Below are positions 35,521 to 46,624 of a stretch of 64,000 nucleotides of DNA, one piece after another; positions within the stretch are counted from its first letter, which is position 1, and every line of letters begins with the position of its first letter. The notes under the pieces were generated by a model. That model saw only the letters and a list, made by a program, of their open reading frames with translations. It was not told where the DNA came from and ran no database searches. Location: contig JAJEKV010000038.1 of the NCBI GenBank assembly GCA_021234155.1, forward strand, positions 9,638,092 through 9,702,091, given 5' to 3'. The DNA is from Isoetes taiwanensis (taxonomy: Eukaryota > Streptophyta > Lycopodiopsida > Isoetales > Isoetaceae). The position numbers and the translations under genes were made by a program.

Positions 35521-36046
35521 TGGGTAAAAGCATGTTAGGGTGTCCCTTAAAAAGTATTATTTAGTGACTAAAAAGGTACCTAAAAAGGTAGCCAGGACTG
35601 GGTACTGGGTACCTGTATAATATCTCAATATAAGGTATGTTTTAGAACTTCTTATATATATATTGATCTCCGATAGCATTATCTTTATCTTAACTTTGAA
35701 TATTACCATGTCCTTGACTTTTATTTTGGATTTTGTATTAGTTTTAATGAAAAGAAAAATGAGAAAGTACCCAGTTCAGAAGTACCTAGTGTATGTACTT
35801 TTGCAGGTTCCAAAAGTGGTACACCCTAACATGCTTTTACCCATTTCTTCATCTTTTTTTTTTTTTTTTTTTTTTTTGTTTCTTCTTCGATCTTTTTTTT
35901 CCGTTGTTCTTATTCTTCTAACTCTTTGTTGCTTTCTATTTCGATTTGGACCCGTCAGAATCTTGTTACACACGTCCTTCTTTTGGTAAGTTGATCGCGC
36001 TTGCATTTTATTTTTATAATTTTAAGCAGGTTAAAAAAAATTGATG

Positions 36047-36345
36047 GAGTGGCTTGTTCAAGGGCGCTGGGTCGGCTCCACCTAGAGTGGGGAGGACCAT
36101 GTACCGGGTTCGAAGTCCACTTCACTCACGATCATATATTTTTCCTAGGTTAAGGAGTGGCTTGTTCAAGGGCACGGCAGGGCTCCACCTAGAGTGGAGA
36201 GGGCCGCGTGCGGTTCAAGTCCCTGACCACTTGTTACTTTTTTAGGTTTAAAATAAAATTGTAGTGGCTTGTTCAAGGACACCGGTAGGCTCCACTCACA
36301 GTGGAGACGACCGTGTGTTCGGGTCCAAGTCGACTTTTCTTGTAA
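36047..36345 (+). repeat. three-copy ~107-bp repeat with pol III-like boxes
   Basis: The phrase gtggcttgttcaagg(g/a)c starts copies at about 36049, 36156 and 36263. Each continues through ggctccac...agtggaga and ends in a GTTC-type box. Copy 2 has GGTTCAAGTCC, fitting the tRNA B-box consensus GGTTCRANNCC; copy 1 has ggttcgaagtcc; copy 3 is decayed. The leading tggcttgttcaagg is a weak A-box match. The A-to-B spacing is longer than in a tRNA, so these are better read as tRNA-derived SINE-like units than tRNA genes. Confidence 0.45.
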
Positions 36346-37075
36346 TTCTTAGGTAGAGGTGGCCAAATTTAGCTTATAACCCTAAAGCGTATGTTAGCCA
36401 ACTCTAGCTTTTAATCCGACTAATCCAGTTGGAAGGGGCTCATTTCGATGATGGGGTCGCCTTGAAAAAAAGAAGGTACATGACCTAGTCATAGTCTTAT
36501 TTTTTTATTCTTTTGTTTTGTGTTAATTTATCGATTTATAGAAAAGGCAAAGAGTGATTGCAAAATTGAAGTCGAATGCCAAAAATTGGGAGGCGATTGG
36601 TCAAAGGTCCCTAAACCACTAAATTTGTCCATAAGGAAGATATCAAGGTATTTGTTATTTGTTGCCATTCGTTCAATTTGAAATAAGACATTTAACTTGT
36701 CATGTTGTATTCCTTGCAATCAGATCACTTTCGAACGTGCAAAGGATTCCAAGAAAAACATCTCGCCTCACGGTTTTGCCAAGGCAACTTCAAGCAAAGC
36801 GAATTAGTCTCGCTTTGGGTTCGGCGGTAGAAAAGGCTTTTTACATAGATTAAGTAAGTGCTATAAACTCTTAGTTCACGTTAACTTTCAATGTCATTGT
36901 CTAATATTGGTCGTATTGTTATAGAATTGGCTATACGAGTTCCCCCTAACGGGGGAACATGTAAAGATAGCCACTACTTGCCTCTTGCCTCTTGTATATG
37001 ATATTGTAACTAACTATTAAAATTCTTTCCTTTTTTTTATTTTTTTTTATTTTTTTTTTATTTTTTTTTTTTTTT
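36346..37075. other. AT-rich spacer ending in a T-rich run
   Basis: No supportable gene. The stretch ends with about 45 bases of T interrupted by single A's (37030-37076), directly before the right GACGTCGC island. It could be the poly(A) tail of a minus-strand retroposon or simple-sequence DNA. Confidence 0.5.
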
Positions 37076-37079
37076 AGGT

Positions 37080-37295
37080 ACACCACGTCGCCGCGCGGCG
37101 CCACGGCCCCATCGACATCGGCGACGTCGAGTCACGCGTCGAAGTCCGCGTCTGACGCGTCGGCGGCGCTTCGCCGACGTCGCATGCGGCGCGACGTCGC
37201 ATGCGACGCGGTAATGCAACGGCGACGTCGTGGCGACGTCACGTGCGGCGACGCCGGGACGTCCGCCGACGCCGCTATAGACGTCGCTAAATGAC
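37080..37295. repeat. right subterminal GACGTCGC-rich island
   Basis: Very dense cgacgtcgc, gcatgcg and cgcgtc words lie just inside the right terminal inverted repeat. It mirrors the island at 28945-29165. Confidence 0.72.
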
Positions 37296-37313
37296 CCTTT
37301 TCTTGTTGTGTTG

Positions 37314-38049
37314 GTACCTGAATTCTTAAAGGTCATTGCTAACACAGTAGGAGCATATATCTCACATTCCATCGCCAAAGGATCAAAGATTTGTGTAGCA
37401 ATACCGGCAACATCAGGCATACCTAAAGGGGTGGTAGTTAAGAGTGGCAAATGCTCTTTCAAGTTTCCCCTGAAATTGACCAATAGATGGGAAATATACA
37501 GAATGTTCCCGGACATAAAGATTGAAGGACTAGAAGAGAACCCCCAAGTCAGGTCTAGAAAAGCTGGGACTCCTCAACAACAAGTCTCAGATCGGGCCTT
37601 TAATGATCCTCCCACATCCAATGGTGCACCAGTTAGCCATCCCATCACTCAAGTAAGCATCACCCCATGCGCCCCTAGCCAGGGAGGTGAGAATCACTGC
37701 TCCAACATCGCGGGAAAGCTAGCTAATGAATCGACAAATACCCGATAATCTCACAAGTTTACCAAAAGCAGATGATCAGTCATGGGAAGTGGTAGGTTCC
37801 AAACAAAAAGGGAGAACTAGGAACATTGCTCGGAGGAGCGGAGCACTCCGATCAAAACCTCTTCCCCAGGCATCTCCGAGTACTCACATTGCTCTAGGAG
37901 TAAAAAATCCTTTCTCTCAGTACATTCTGGAAACAACAAACACAGAGAAGGGAATGCTTTCTGAAGCGGAAGGAGGGATTGGGAGAGATATAGTGGTATA
38001 TGGGGAATTAGATGAAATAGAGAGAGTCATTCCCCCAAACAAAAAATAA
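37314..38049 (+). pseudogene. LINE-A ORF1, 3' part
   Basis: Continues ORF1 after the inserted element: VPEFLKVIANTVGAYISHSI then GKCSFKFPLKLTNRWEIYR, consistent with the C-terminal half of a DUF4283-like region. Translating across 28928/37314 with one TTG gives ...SDML-VPEF... without a frame change. A stop at 37746 and a shift into an overlapping frame (37726-38049; PKADDQSWEVVGSKQKGRTR) follow. It precedes ORF2 by a short spacer. Confidence 0.7.
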
Positions 38050-38199
38050 GTGAAGGATGGATCTAATGGAAGAGGAGGATATGGTGGGACGAAGATCCCC
38101 TACTCTAGCGGGAAAAAAAAACAAAAAGGTAACAAGCACAAGTCTAGAAGAAGAAGGGTTGGATAGCATGAAAAGGAAAAAGGGTAGGAAACATCTCTT

Positions 38200-41100
38200 T
38201 ATGAATCATAAAATTCGGTTGGAATATTAGGGGGTAAAATCCTCCGAATACAAGAAGAGTAGGTTAGCAAGCGCCATAAAGGGGATCAACAGGATGTGAT
38301 ATGCTTACAAGAACATAAGTGCAAAAAGGAAGAAATACGAGGAGCTGTTCAAAGTAATAGGCAATGAATACGTGGGTATTCTTTGCAAAAGAAAGGAAAC
38401 TTCTAGTGCAGGGACCCTCATCGTGTGGAAAAAAGTAAAAGTATGTGAGTCACAGGTAGACTGATTTGGGAGATGGTCTTTAATCTTATGGCAACATGAA
38501 GGTAAAGTATGGGGCTTGGTGAGCGTTCGCCCATAACAACCTTGAGGAGGTAGAGGAGCCCTATGGGCCACTCTTGAGCACAAATTAAAGGTTCGGGGAA
38601 CAAGGTAGCTTGGCTAATGGTAGGAGATTTCAATATGGTGGAGGTAGCCGAGGATAGACAAGGGGTATCATCCTGCAATTGTGCATGGGTTTGAGAAAGT
38701 ACAGTGGTGCAAACTGTTAGAAGATATAGGCTTCATGGAAGTCGACGGAGATAAGGGCTATACAATGGATAGGCATGGGTAGGACTTATGCAAGACATGA
38801 TAGATGCTACATCAATGATGAGGCACTTACCATCCTTCCAAATGTGCATAGATCCAACCTTCTACAAAATGCTATCTCGGATCACAATCCACAGGTCATA
38901 TCTACCCAGATTTGCCAGATTAGAACCTCTAAAACAGTATTCAAACTCAACACTAGATATCACGAAAGATCGAGAGGAATTTGTGGAGGCTTGTAAAAGC
39001 ATATGGCAATCCACCTTTAGAACGGGCTCAGGGATGGAAACCATGATAACGGCCCTGGGTAATATAAAAAATTATGCCAAAAGTTGGGGTAGAGCTAAAG
39101 TGCAAAGGGAGAGGGGAGAGTTGGATAGCCTCTACAATCAGCTCCACTCACTTAGAGCATTGGGCCCGAATGATGGGATAGAGGAGAAGGGAATAATAGA
39201 AACGGATAAAAGGCACTAGAGGAAATCAAGATAATGGAGAACAGATGCAAAGCAGGATTGACTTGGCTAAATGAAGGTGATAAATGCACCAAGTTCTTCT
39301 TTAAGTCAGCTAAAGAAAAGAAAAGGTCGTCTACTCTATCAACCATAGCATTAGGCGACGGCTCGACCCTCAAATCCCTAGGGGATCTAAAAAGGTACTT
39401 ACATAATCATTTCCAAGGTTTTTTTGGGGAACATAACTTGCCATTCCAAGATACATATGAAGAGCTAGTGGTCTCTAAAGTTTCACCTATAATGAGCTCT
39501 AGCCAAAAAGATATTAAAGTAAGCTCTCTCTCTATGGAGGATCTTGAAAAAGCCACCCTCTTATTGGCTAAGAATAAATGTCCGGGTATGGATGGAATTC
39601 CCATCGAATTCTACCAATGCAATTGGGAATGGATTAAAAATGATATCTTTTCTGCATACACAGATTTCTTGCAAGCTGAAAATTTAAATCCAAGATTGAA
39701 TACGGCCGCATTGCCTTGGTACCCAAGTGTAAGGAGCCAAGCACAATTAACGATTGGAGGCCTATCACACTCCCTATGCATTTTACAAAATCATAGCCAA
39801 GGCTATGGCGAGAGAAGATCAAACCAATTTTAGCGGAAGGTATCTCACGGGCTCAATCCGGCTTCTTACAGGGTAGGGAGTATTCTCGAGCAATGTGGCA
39901 GCAGCTTTTGAGGGGTTGGTTGGGCCAAAAAAGCGGGGACAAAAGTAGCCTATCTAAAGCTAGATTTCACCAAGGCATATGGAGCATTAGATGGAGTTTT
40001 CTGCATAAAATGATGCTCAAAGCTGGGTTGTGGGGATATTTTTCTGAAGGGGTAATGAAACTATTGAGATCCGCCGAGCCTCGGGTCTTATTTCAAGGTG
40101 AATCATCTCCTATATTTGAGATTAAGAGGGGCATCGAGGCAAAGGCTGTCCCCTGGCTCCCTTCCTCTTTAATATAGCAGTGAAGCTCTCTCACAGCTTA
40201 TTCACGCAAGCATCGCAGGCGATCTCATTCGGGGACTAGAAATGTGGGGCGGTTCCCAACAAATGCGTAACCGATATCGCGAGGCGGCTCATTTGATTTA
40301 TTGAGGCAGAGGAAAACAATATGTCATGTGCGAGGACAACCATCGGCCACCTTCTCAATAGCCTCGGGTTGCCTCATAAATTGAAAAAAATGCTTTCGGT
40401 GGCAATGGCCTTTGGAGAAACGAGGCATCCCATATGTTTGGAAAGCTTACCATGGAAAATTATCCACGAGGGTGAACACTCCGGCTTGTTAGGAATCGGT
40501 GGGCATTAACATCGCTAGTGCAACGAATATGGGATGAAATGCTACTAGGACTACATAAACACCTAAATTGGTGGAAGGTAGCAAAGTTATCCCTTGCAGG
40601 GAGGATTACAGTGGCAAAACATGTGCTAAGTAATACTTATGTATACATATCATCAATTCTACTTGCTCCGAGGGAGAAGGTGCAGGAGTTAGAAGGGCTG
40701 ATTCGAAACTTCGTCTGGGGAGGTAATGAAGAAGGTGCAACAATCAAAATTGCTTGGTGGAAATGCAAGAGGGACAAAGCAGAAGGGGGAATTGGTATGT
40801 TTGACATAGTCTTACAGAGCAAAGCATTAATAGCCAAATTCATATGGATGATTCTTCAGGAAAAGGTGAAGTCTCCAGGTTTGCACCTCATCAACCAAGC
40901 TCTATTATATTCTTGTAAGCATAGTAAGCCCTTCGTCAAGGTCTCGCTTCCATGGTCTCTCTTTTTTTATCTCAAGCCATGTAAAGAAGCCCCCTTCGAA
41001 GGGTCTTATTTCGGCTTGGAATGCCATAAAAGAAACTTTTCACGCTTTGATATCGACAAATTTAAAGCGAGGGGACCTCTTCTCCATGGTGGGTACGGTG

Positions 41101-41965
41101 GAAGTGCACAATAAACAAAGCCCATTAGGGTATAGTGGTCGACGCGAGGATTGTGAAGAGATGGAAAAAGCGTGGTATACATTCTTGTGCTCGATGGTAT
41201 ATGGGAGAGCACCGGCGGTTGGGAAGCATTTCAAGTCCGCTTTTTGGTTTAAAGGAGGCGGACAAGATAGTTTGGGAATGTGTGGCTTCCTGTACTCCCA
41301 AACACAATAAATAGAGGAGATCAAAGTCCATGGGTTGTACATCCTTCGATACTGACCAAACAAGTTTGTGAAATCATGCTACAGATAGTTTGAAGACTAA
41401 GGGATTTCTTCCATTATCTCCCAAGTGGGAGCTAGTGATCGCGGAGGACATCCTTCAAAACATCGGAGAAACGCTTTGGCTGAAATTCCTCCCCCACTTA
41501 ATCAACGCCTTTCTTTGGCAAGTGATCCACGGGGTCCCAAGGGTCAATCATCTAGTCTCCAAATGGGACAATAACGTGAGCCCACTTTGCCCTATGTGTG
41601 AAGAGGAAGAAGAATCCATAGAACATTGTGCGGGTGGAATGTGGGATCTTTGCATGAAGTATGGGCCTCGAGTCCGGATAGGTTCGAATACCCCCTTAGG
41701 AACCAAAGAGCTGGCTGCTAGAATTCTCCCTCTCGAATGGTGCCCCAAGAAGAAGATTTATTTTCACATAGCCGGGGCACGGACGATCCGGTCAATATGG
41801 AAAAGGAGGAATGCCCGAGTCTTCGCTGAGAATCAGGAGGTATTCATATCATCAACTCAGCTACTTCACCTGGTACTTGAAAGACTTAAAAAATTTAGGC
41901 TAGTTTTTAAAAGTGAAGAAGAGATAAAGGAAGAAATATGGGGCACCTATTTTAATCTGGTCTAG
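38200..41965 (+). pseudogene. LINE-A ORF2: endonuclease, reverse transcriptase, zf-RVT
   Basis: Endonuclease motifs are scattered over frames: DVICLQEHKCKKEEI (about 38296), WLMVGDFNMVEVAEDRQG (about 38610) and SDHNP (about 38880). The reverse transcriptase starts with LTWLNEGDKCTKFFF (about 39256), then KNKCPGMDGIPIEFYQ (about 39570), LKLDFTKAYGALDGV (about 39955) and IKRGI...GCPLAPFLFNIA (about 40120-40180). The catalytic FADD/YADD box expected near 40270-40310 is not intact. The thumb follows (WWKVAKLSLAGRITVAKHVL, about 40570). The C-terminal zinc-binding region has FLWQVIHGVPRVNHLV and CPMCEEEEESIEHC (about 41510-41630). Multiple frameshifts and stops make it inactive. Confidence 0.82.
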
Positions 41966-42093
41966 GTCGGGAAAGAGAATAGTACAAGCTGGAGCTACGT
42001 AGCTACCCCCATCTCATATTCGTGGATGGGTGCACCTCTGCCATGTGGCTTTGTATCATTCTCTCTAAGTAAATAAAATCTTTTTTATCCCTC

Positions 42094-42111
42094 AAAAAAA
42101 AAAAAAAAAAA
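42094..42111 (+). other. LINE-A poly(A) tail
   Basis: Eighteen consecutive A's close the element, 45 bp after two aataaa-like sequences (about 42070). This fixes the 3' end and plus orientation. Confidence 0.85.
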
Positions 42112-42537
42112 CATATAGTTGGTTGTGTTGATGGTTTATAGCTAATAGTAAGTTAGTTTGTGGTTTGTTCAACATATAACGAAAATTGCTTATTGATCAT
42201 TTCTGTTTAAGAGATGTGGCTTATTCTCTGAATTCTTCTTGCTATTACTAGGAATGAATAATGTAGGTTTCTACTTATTGGTCTTTATGTTACATAATAA
42301 TAGTAGCAAGGAAAACATATTTGGAGAGCCCTATAATATTCGGCCTTCGCCACAACATGTTAGTAGGCAAGTGTTTGTTTAATTTGTTTGTCGTATGCAT
42401 GAAAGATGTGTCTGCTTATGGGTAAGATTTTACATATAACATTGATATCGTGTGTGGAGCTTAGCAAGGGGGTACATGTGTTTAAGTTTTATTATGAATA
42501 ATAGTTTGTTGATGTCAAAATATTAGAGATTTTTCAG
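42112..42537. other. AT-rich spacer right of LINE-A
   Basis: No gene seen. Holds the right copy (42148-42175) of the 28-bp repeat discussed as a possible target duplication of LINE-A. Confidence 0.5.
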
Positions 42538-42816
42538 CTGCAAATAACAGACTGAATTTATCTTCAGATAGGCATCTTTCGTGGCCTTCTTCTTCTTTTT
42601 TTTGCCTCTTTTCTTTGGAGTAGCACGATATGGCATAAATCGAATAGAACAAAATGTGATTGAAAACCAATTCAAATGCTTTATCCTCAACTGCAAATAA
42701 TAGACTGGATTTATCTTCAAATAGGTATCTTTCGTGGTCTTCTTTTATATTTTTTGCTTCTCTGGAATATCGCAATGTGGCATAAATTGAATACATCAAA
42801 ATATGACTGGAAATTG
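42538..42816. repeat. ~157-bp diverged tandem duplication
   Basis: The segment from ctgcaaataacagactg to aaccaattcaaa (42538-42682) recurs at 42695-42816 with scattered changes (shared phrase tatcttcaRataggYatctt). The second copy ends exactly where the minus-strand LINE-B tail begins, so the LINE inserted at or near the repeat edge. Confidence 0.8.
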
Positions 42817-44080
42817 GTTCAAAATAGAATAGAATAGAATAGTTTTTTTAACGTCCACGAAGACCAATAGGTCATGGGACCCATACAATGGGCTAGTACA
42901 ATCATTACTACTAGGATTAAAAAACCCCTGCCTCGAAAGGTTTTCAAGGGAAAAACCTTTGCAGTAATGATGATACTAGACAAGCTTAGATAATGACTAC
43001 TGAGGGCTCAGTAATTGCAGACGTTTATCTAGAACCTCAAGTATATATAATGCCAAGTCATGCACAGATGGTGTGCTGAGAAGTTGTGGAAGCGTGGAAT
43101 GGAATGCTAAGGTCGAAAAATGATTAGGACTATCTCAAAAGCGAGGGGCAACTTCGGAAGAGTATGGCTTTCATCTTCAATAACAGAATCGGGCAACGGT
43201 ACATAGTCTCGCTTGCAGCGGCAATTGGCCGCTCCCATCTACTGTCTCAATCAAGTAGCTGTGGGACCCCCCAGGCGAATTGATGCAATAGCTACAAGCT
43301 TGTTCTGGACAATGAAGCAAGCAAATAAGCTTGGGGCCCCTGGTGCCAAAGTGGGATTTATGTGTGCATGATAATGACCGTTTTCACTTGGGCCAAAGTA
43401 AGCTGCGTCCCATATCTTTTGAGAAAAAGCGACCATTAAGATATTGTTGCAAAAGCTCGGGATCGAATCGGCAAGCATCAAAGCAATTTCACAGTTTAAT
43501 GACCCAATCCGGGCAAACCATGTAGTGCAATGCTCTTTCCAACATCGTTTCAACGCCGAGGAGATTCACCATGGCAAGTGCAAGAACGGGATACCTAACA
43601 TCATCCATGTGGTGCACCTTAGGATATATAGTGGAGATGGCGCCATAGCGGAATATTGAAGAGGCCAAAAACACGTCTCTTGTAAAAGAATAGCATAGGG
43701 CACCGTTGTTTTAACTCAAGGTCGTAAGTAAGAAAGGACTTTTGCACCAGCTCCAAGCTCTCCCAAGCACTAGCACTAATGGCGGGCTCCCACACTTCAG
43801 AACCATACAGTAAAACAGGCTCTACCAAAGCCCGAAACAAGTGGGCTTTCCGTGGCCAATCATGAATTTCTGCGCGAAAACAATCGTTTTGCATGGCATA
43901 GAGTGCTCTCCATCCAACCACCGGCTTTGGTAATACATTTGTTCCCAAAGTGTGTTCTTCTGAAATTCTACACCAAGATACTTGTAGCTATCTACAACTT
44001 CAACTTTGCGGCTATCATAGTGCATAGGGGGAACATTGTGACGAGAAGATTGAACTACCAAAAGCAATTCTTAGTTCCCT
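42817..44080 (-). mobile_element. LINE-B copy, 5' truncated
   Basis: On the minus strand the element reads from about 44080 through YKYLGVEFQKNT, GWRALYAMQNDCFRAEIHDW and LFRALVEPVLLYGSEVWEP, the conserved post-RT region of LINE-B. A decayed C-terminal region (43251-43553) follows, then the 3' UTR with hairpin, cctattggtcttcgtggacg and a tail of attct units ending at 42817. Frameshifts near 43650 and 43550 inactivate it. The RT core is missing because of 5' truncation. Confidence 0.85.
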
Positions 44081-44787
44081 TTTTATATCTGTTATGGCAT
44101 GCATATGTTCAAACACACCTTCAGAAACCCCAGAGGTTACTTTTGCCATAAATCCCATGATATAAAAGGAAAAAAGGAAAAAACATTTTCTGCTACAACC
44201 AATACAGCAATTTAAAGCAGTAGTAGAAGATGCACTATGTGAAATTTAACTTGCTTAATATCAGCGCCTAATATCAGCTGTAACATGTTTGTTGCCATGC
44301 ATTCTAGTTGGTTTCATGGTAAATCGGTTTGAGGTTGAATAATACGTAGAATATAGACTTGACCAACTGCCATTATGACCATGGCCAGCCCACAGTTTGT
44401 AGCACGCCCTAAATTGCCAATTAAAAATTTGATGCGATGAAAACTGGCAAAACATCTTTCTCGCATAAAATGTGCCACTAATGTCAAAAGAAACAAACAT
44501 ACACTTTTATTAAGAGATATAGCAAACTGCCTAACCATACCATGCCAATGAACATGCTTCATTCACCCTCGTAACTTCCTCGCTCCCTTTGATACTGGTT
44601 GCTCGGATTTTAAACCTTGACTTGATATTTCTTGCTTGGGGGTGTTTTTGAAAGAGTTACTTTCCGTTTATTACGGGATCATTAAGGCCTAGGTGGCACC
44701 GTGGACAGTGCGGGAACAACCGCAATGGAAACAAATTTAGCAATAAAAAGAAAGGCACTTCCAACAACTTTGCATGGCATGCCTTAC

Positions 44788-45356
44788 CTTCTTCCAACTC
44801 TATGGATTGTATCGCTATAAGAGCAGTGCGTGCAGCTCTAATTTCAACATCTTTTTTTTTGTTTTTTGAAGCACCGCTTGAATAAAATGTGCCATTAAGC
44901 TCTACAGTAGTAATAAAGGTTGGTGAATGATCCTCTCAGTTTTCAAGAGCGGTAGATAGGCGGTGGAAAGCCATATTTACGTGCATACTCACGCATTATA
45001 TTTTTACAAAGGCCGATTTGTCGCGCACAAAAAAGAGAACATAGAAATTATACGCAACTAAATAAAGAAAAGTGTTGATGAGGCAGGAGCAAACGAATAT
45101 CTGTATCTCACCAATTGAGATTGTCCAACAGGAACATTTTCAGTTTTAAGAATGGTATCAAGGGCTATCTTTGCAGCTGCATGCTTTGCAGCCTTTAAAT
45201 TTGGAAACCCTGGATCAGGTTCATAGCTAGAGCCATTAACAACCATAGTAGCCTTGAACTTTGGTTTATGGGAGGCCCCTTCCTTTACTGAGTAATATAT
45301 TGGGGGCAAGAAAACTTTTGTGTGTACTCCTGAAGTTGGCTCTTGTACACTGCTTC
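44788..45356 (-). pseudogene. DRB-like double-stranded RNA-binding protein pseudogene
   Basis: Exon A (45112-45356) is bounded by TTACAG and GTGAGA. It encodes a dsRBM: VYKSQLQEYTQKF in one frame, then LPPIYYSVKEGASHKPKFKA and NLKAAKHAAAKIALD in the next, so a one-base frameshift splits it. Exon B (44788-about 45012) encodes a second dsRBM: LCKNIMREYARKYGFPPPIY, then after a TGA and frame change, FITTVELNGTFYSSGASKNK and EIRAARTALIAIQ, ending at a GTAAGG donor. The acceptor before exon B reads GG instead of AG. Plant DRB proteins (HYL1/DRB4 type), partners of Dicer-like enzymes, have two such tandem motifs with an intron between. The damage in both motifs makes this a pseudogene. A LINE-B 3' end sits 38 bp away. 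Confidence 0.75.
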
Positions 45357-45393
45357 CTGTAAGCCAGCAAGCCATTCATTAAAAACATCCATA

Positions 45394-45496
45394 TAATCCT
45401 AGTAGTAATGATTGTGCTAGCCCATTGTATGGATCCCATAACCTATTGGTCTCCGTGGACGTTAAAAAAACTATTCTACTCTATTCTATTCTATCA
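45394..45496 (+). mobile_element. LINE-B 3' end only (severely 5' truncated)
   Basis: Begins aatcctagtagtaatgattg, matching the 3' UTR of the 42.8-kb copy, continues through acctattggtctccgtggac, and ends in a tail of attcta units. At about 100 bp it is a typical dead-on-arrival insertion. Confidence 0.85.
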
Positions 45497-46624
45497 GCTA
45501 AAACTTTACTGCTATCCTTCAAGTCTTGCTTATTGGACTGCTAATTCTTACATTCTCTTATGTATCAAAGACTATTTGGAACCTACGAAAGATCTTACTA
45601 TTCCATGAGACCAAAATATGAAACTGGTGTATAAAGTTGAGATTAACAAAGACCTGCAAAGAAAATAGCATAATTAAATGCAGCAAATGAAATTTAAAAG
45701 CTTCAGAATGTGCATCTGCTGGATAAAGAGAAGACAATACAAAATAACCTGATTCTTCACGCTGGAAATATTTATTGTCCTCTACAAAGTATGGGCCCGA
45801 TGAAACTCAACAATTGCACACAGTTTCAAATTCTCTTATTAGCTGACATAACTTAAGTGAGGTATTCCAACATAAATGGACAATTTTTGAGATCCTATAT
45901 TGTCTGATTTATGCTGGGCGTGCAACTCATTGGCCATACATATATCCTTTTGCATGATCTGGATATAATTCAAAACATTTTCTACAACACGCATTCAGCA
46001 GAGCATAAATATAGGTCTAGAAATCAAAATTTTAACTATAACCTTTTGAAAAGAGCAAGATTGTTACAGCATTGCTTACAACAGACTGCAGAGCTCATAT
46101 TTCTTTGTCTTGCAAAATAGCTTATCCCATCCAACGAAGATTAAAGTGTTGCCCAGATCTCCATTTTCAACGTCAAACACAGTAGAAGTAACATGCTAGC
46201 ACATGCCAGCTAGCAAATGTAAAGGAACGATTCATGTTGTTCTCTAATTCCTAAGATGCAAAGGTCTCTAATTCTTAATATGGGGCTATAAAAGCCCATG
46301 CTAAGTGTCCATGTCAAGATAATAGGGTCTCCAAGCAGCTTTAATTCCATGCATGTATAATGAAAATAATTGTAAATATATGTTCTACAAATTCAAGTTT
46401 AAACCCTAGCATATCCATCATTTATCTCATGAATTTACAGTCTGATCTTTACTTAAGCTGCAAGTGGAGGCATGGCAGTGTCATTTCCCAGGCATTTCCA
46501 TTATGGTAAGGGTTAAGGTCCATTCCAAAAGAAAGACTGCAAGTTTAGTGACCAATTGACAATAGACTCCATTATTAAAACCATGAACAATGAGCACAGT
46601 ACAACAATGAATATGAATGAAGAA
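45497..46624. other. AT-rich spacer, no gene seen
   Basis: Short open frames only. An upstream exon of the DRB-like relic could lie here on the minus strand, but none was recognised. Confidence 0.45.

Larger units (their letters stand above)
28929..37310. mobile_element. CACTA-like (CACAA-ended) DNA transposon, 8382 bp
   Basis: The left end begins CACAACAAGAGAATGGACAT; the inverted right end begins CACAACAAGAAAAGGGTCAT. The terminal inverted repeat is about 30 bp with four mismatches. TTG flanks both ends (28926-28928 and 37311-37313), the 3-bp duplication typical of En/Spm-CACTA elements. Both subterminal regions are packed with GACGTCGC-type words, as expected for transposase-binding repeats. 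I found no recognisable transposase, so the copy is probably non-autonomous. Inside are a 1.1-kb tandem repeat array, CT-rich tracts and a pol III-like triple repeat. Confidence 0.83.
27334..42111 (+). mobile_element. LINE-A, L1-type retrotransposon (interrupted)
   Basis: A non-LTR element made of ORF1 (27337-28928 and 37314-38049), ORF2 with endonuclease, reverse transcriptase and zf-RVT regions (about 38200-41965), and an 18-base poly(A) tail (42094-42111). An 8382-bp CACTA-like element is inserted in ORF1. GC-rich sequence begins at about 27352, so the 5' end is near there; no 5' UTR of normal length is visible, and slight 5' truncation is possible. Many stops and frameshifts show it is dead. 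Confidence 0.85.

Noticed and set aside
36049-36125. A tRNA gene
   Set aside because: The B-box-like sequence is present but the cloverleaf cannot be drawn, the A-to-B spacing is too long and there is no acceptor stem pairing.
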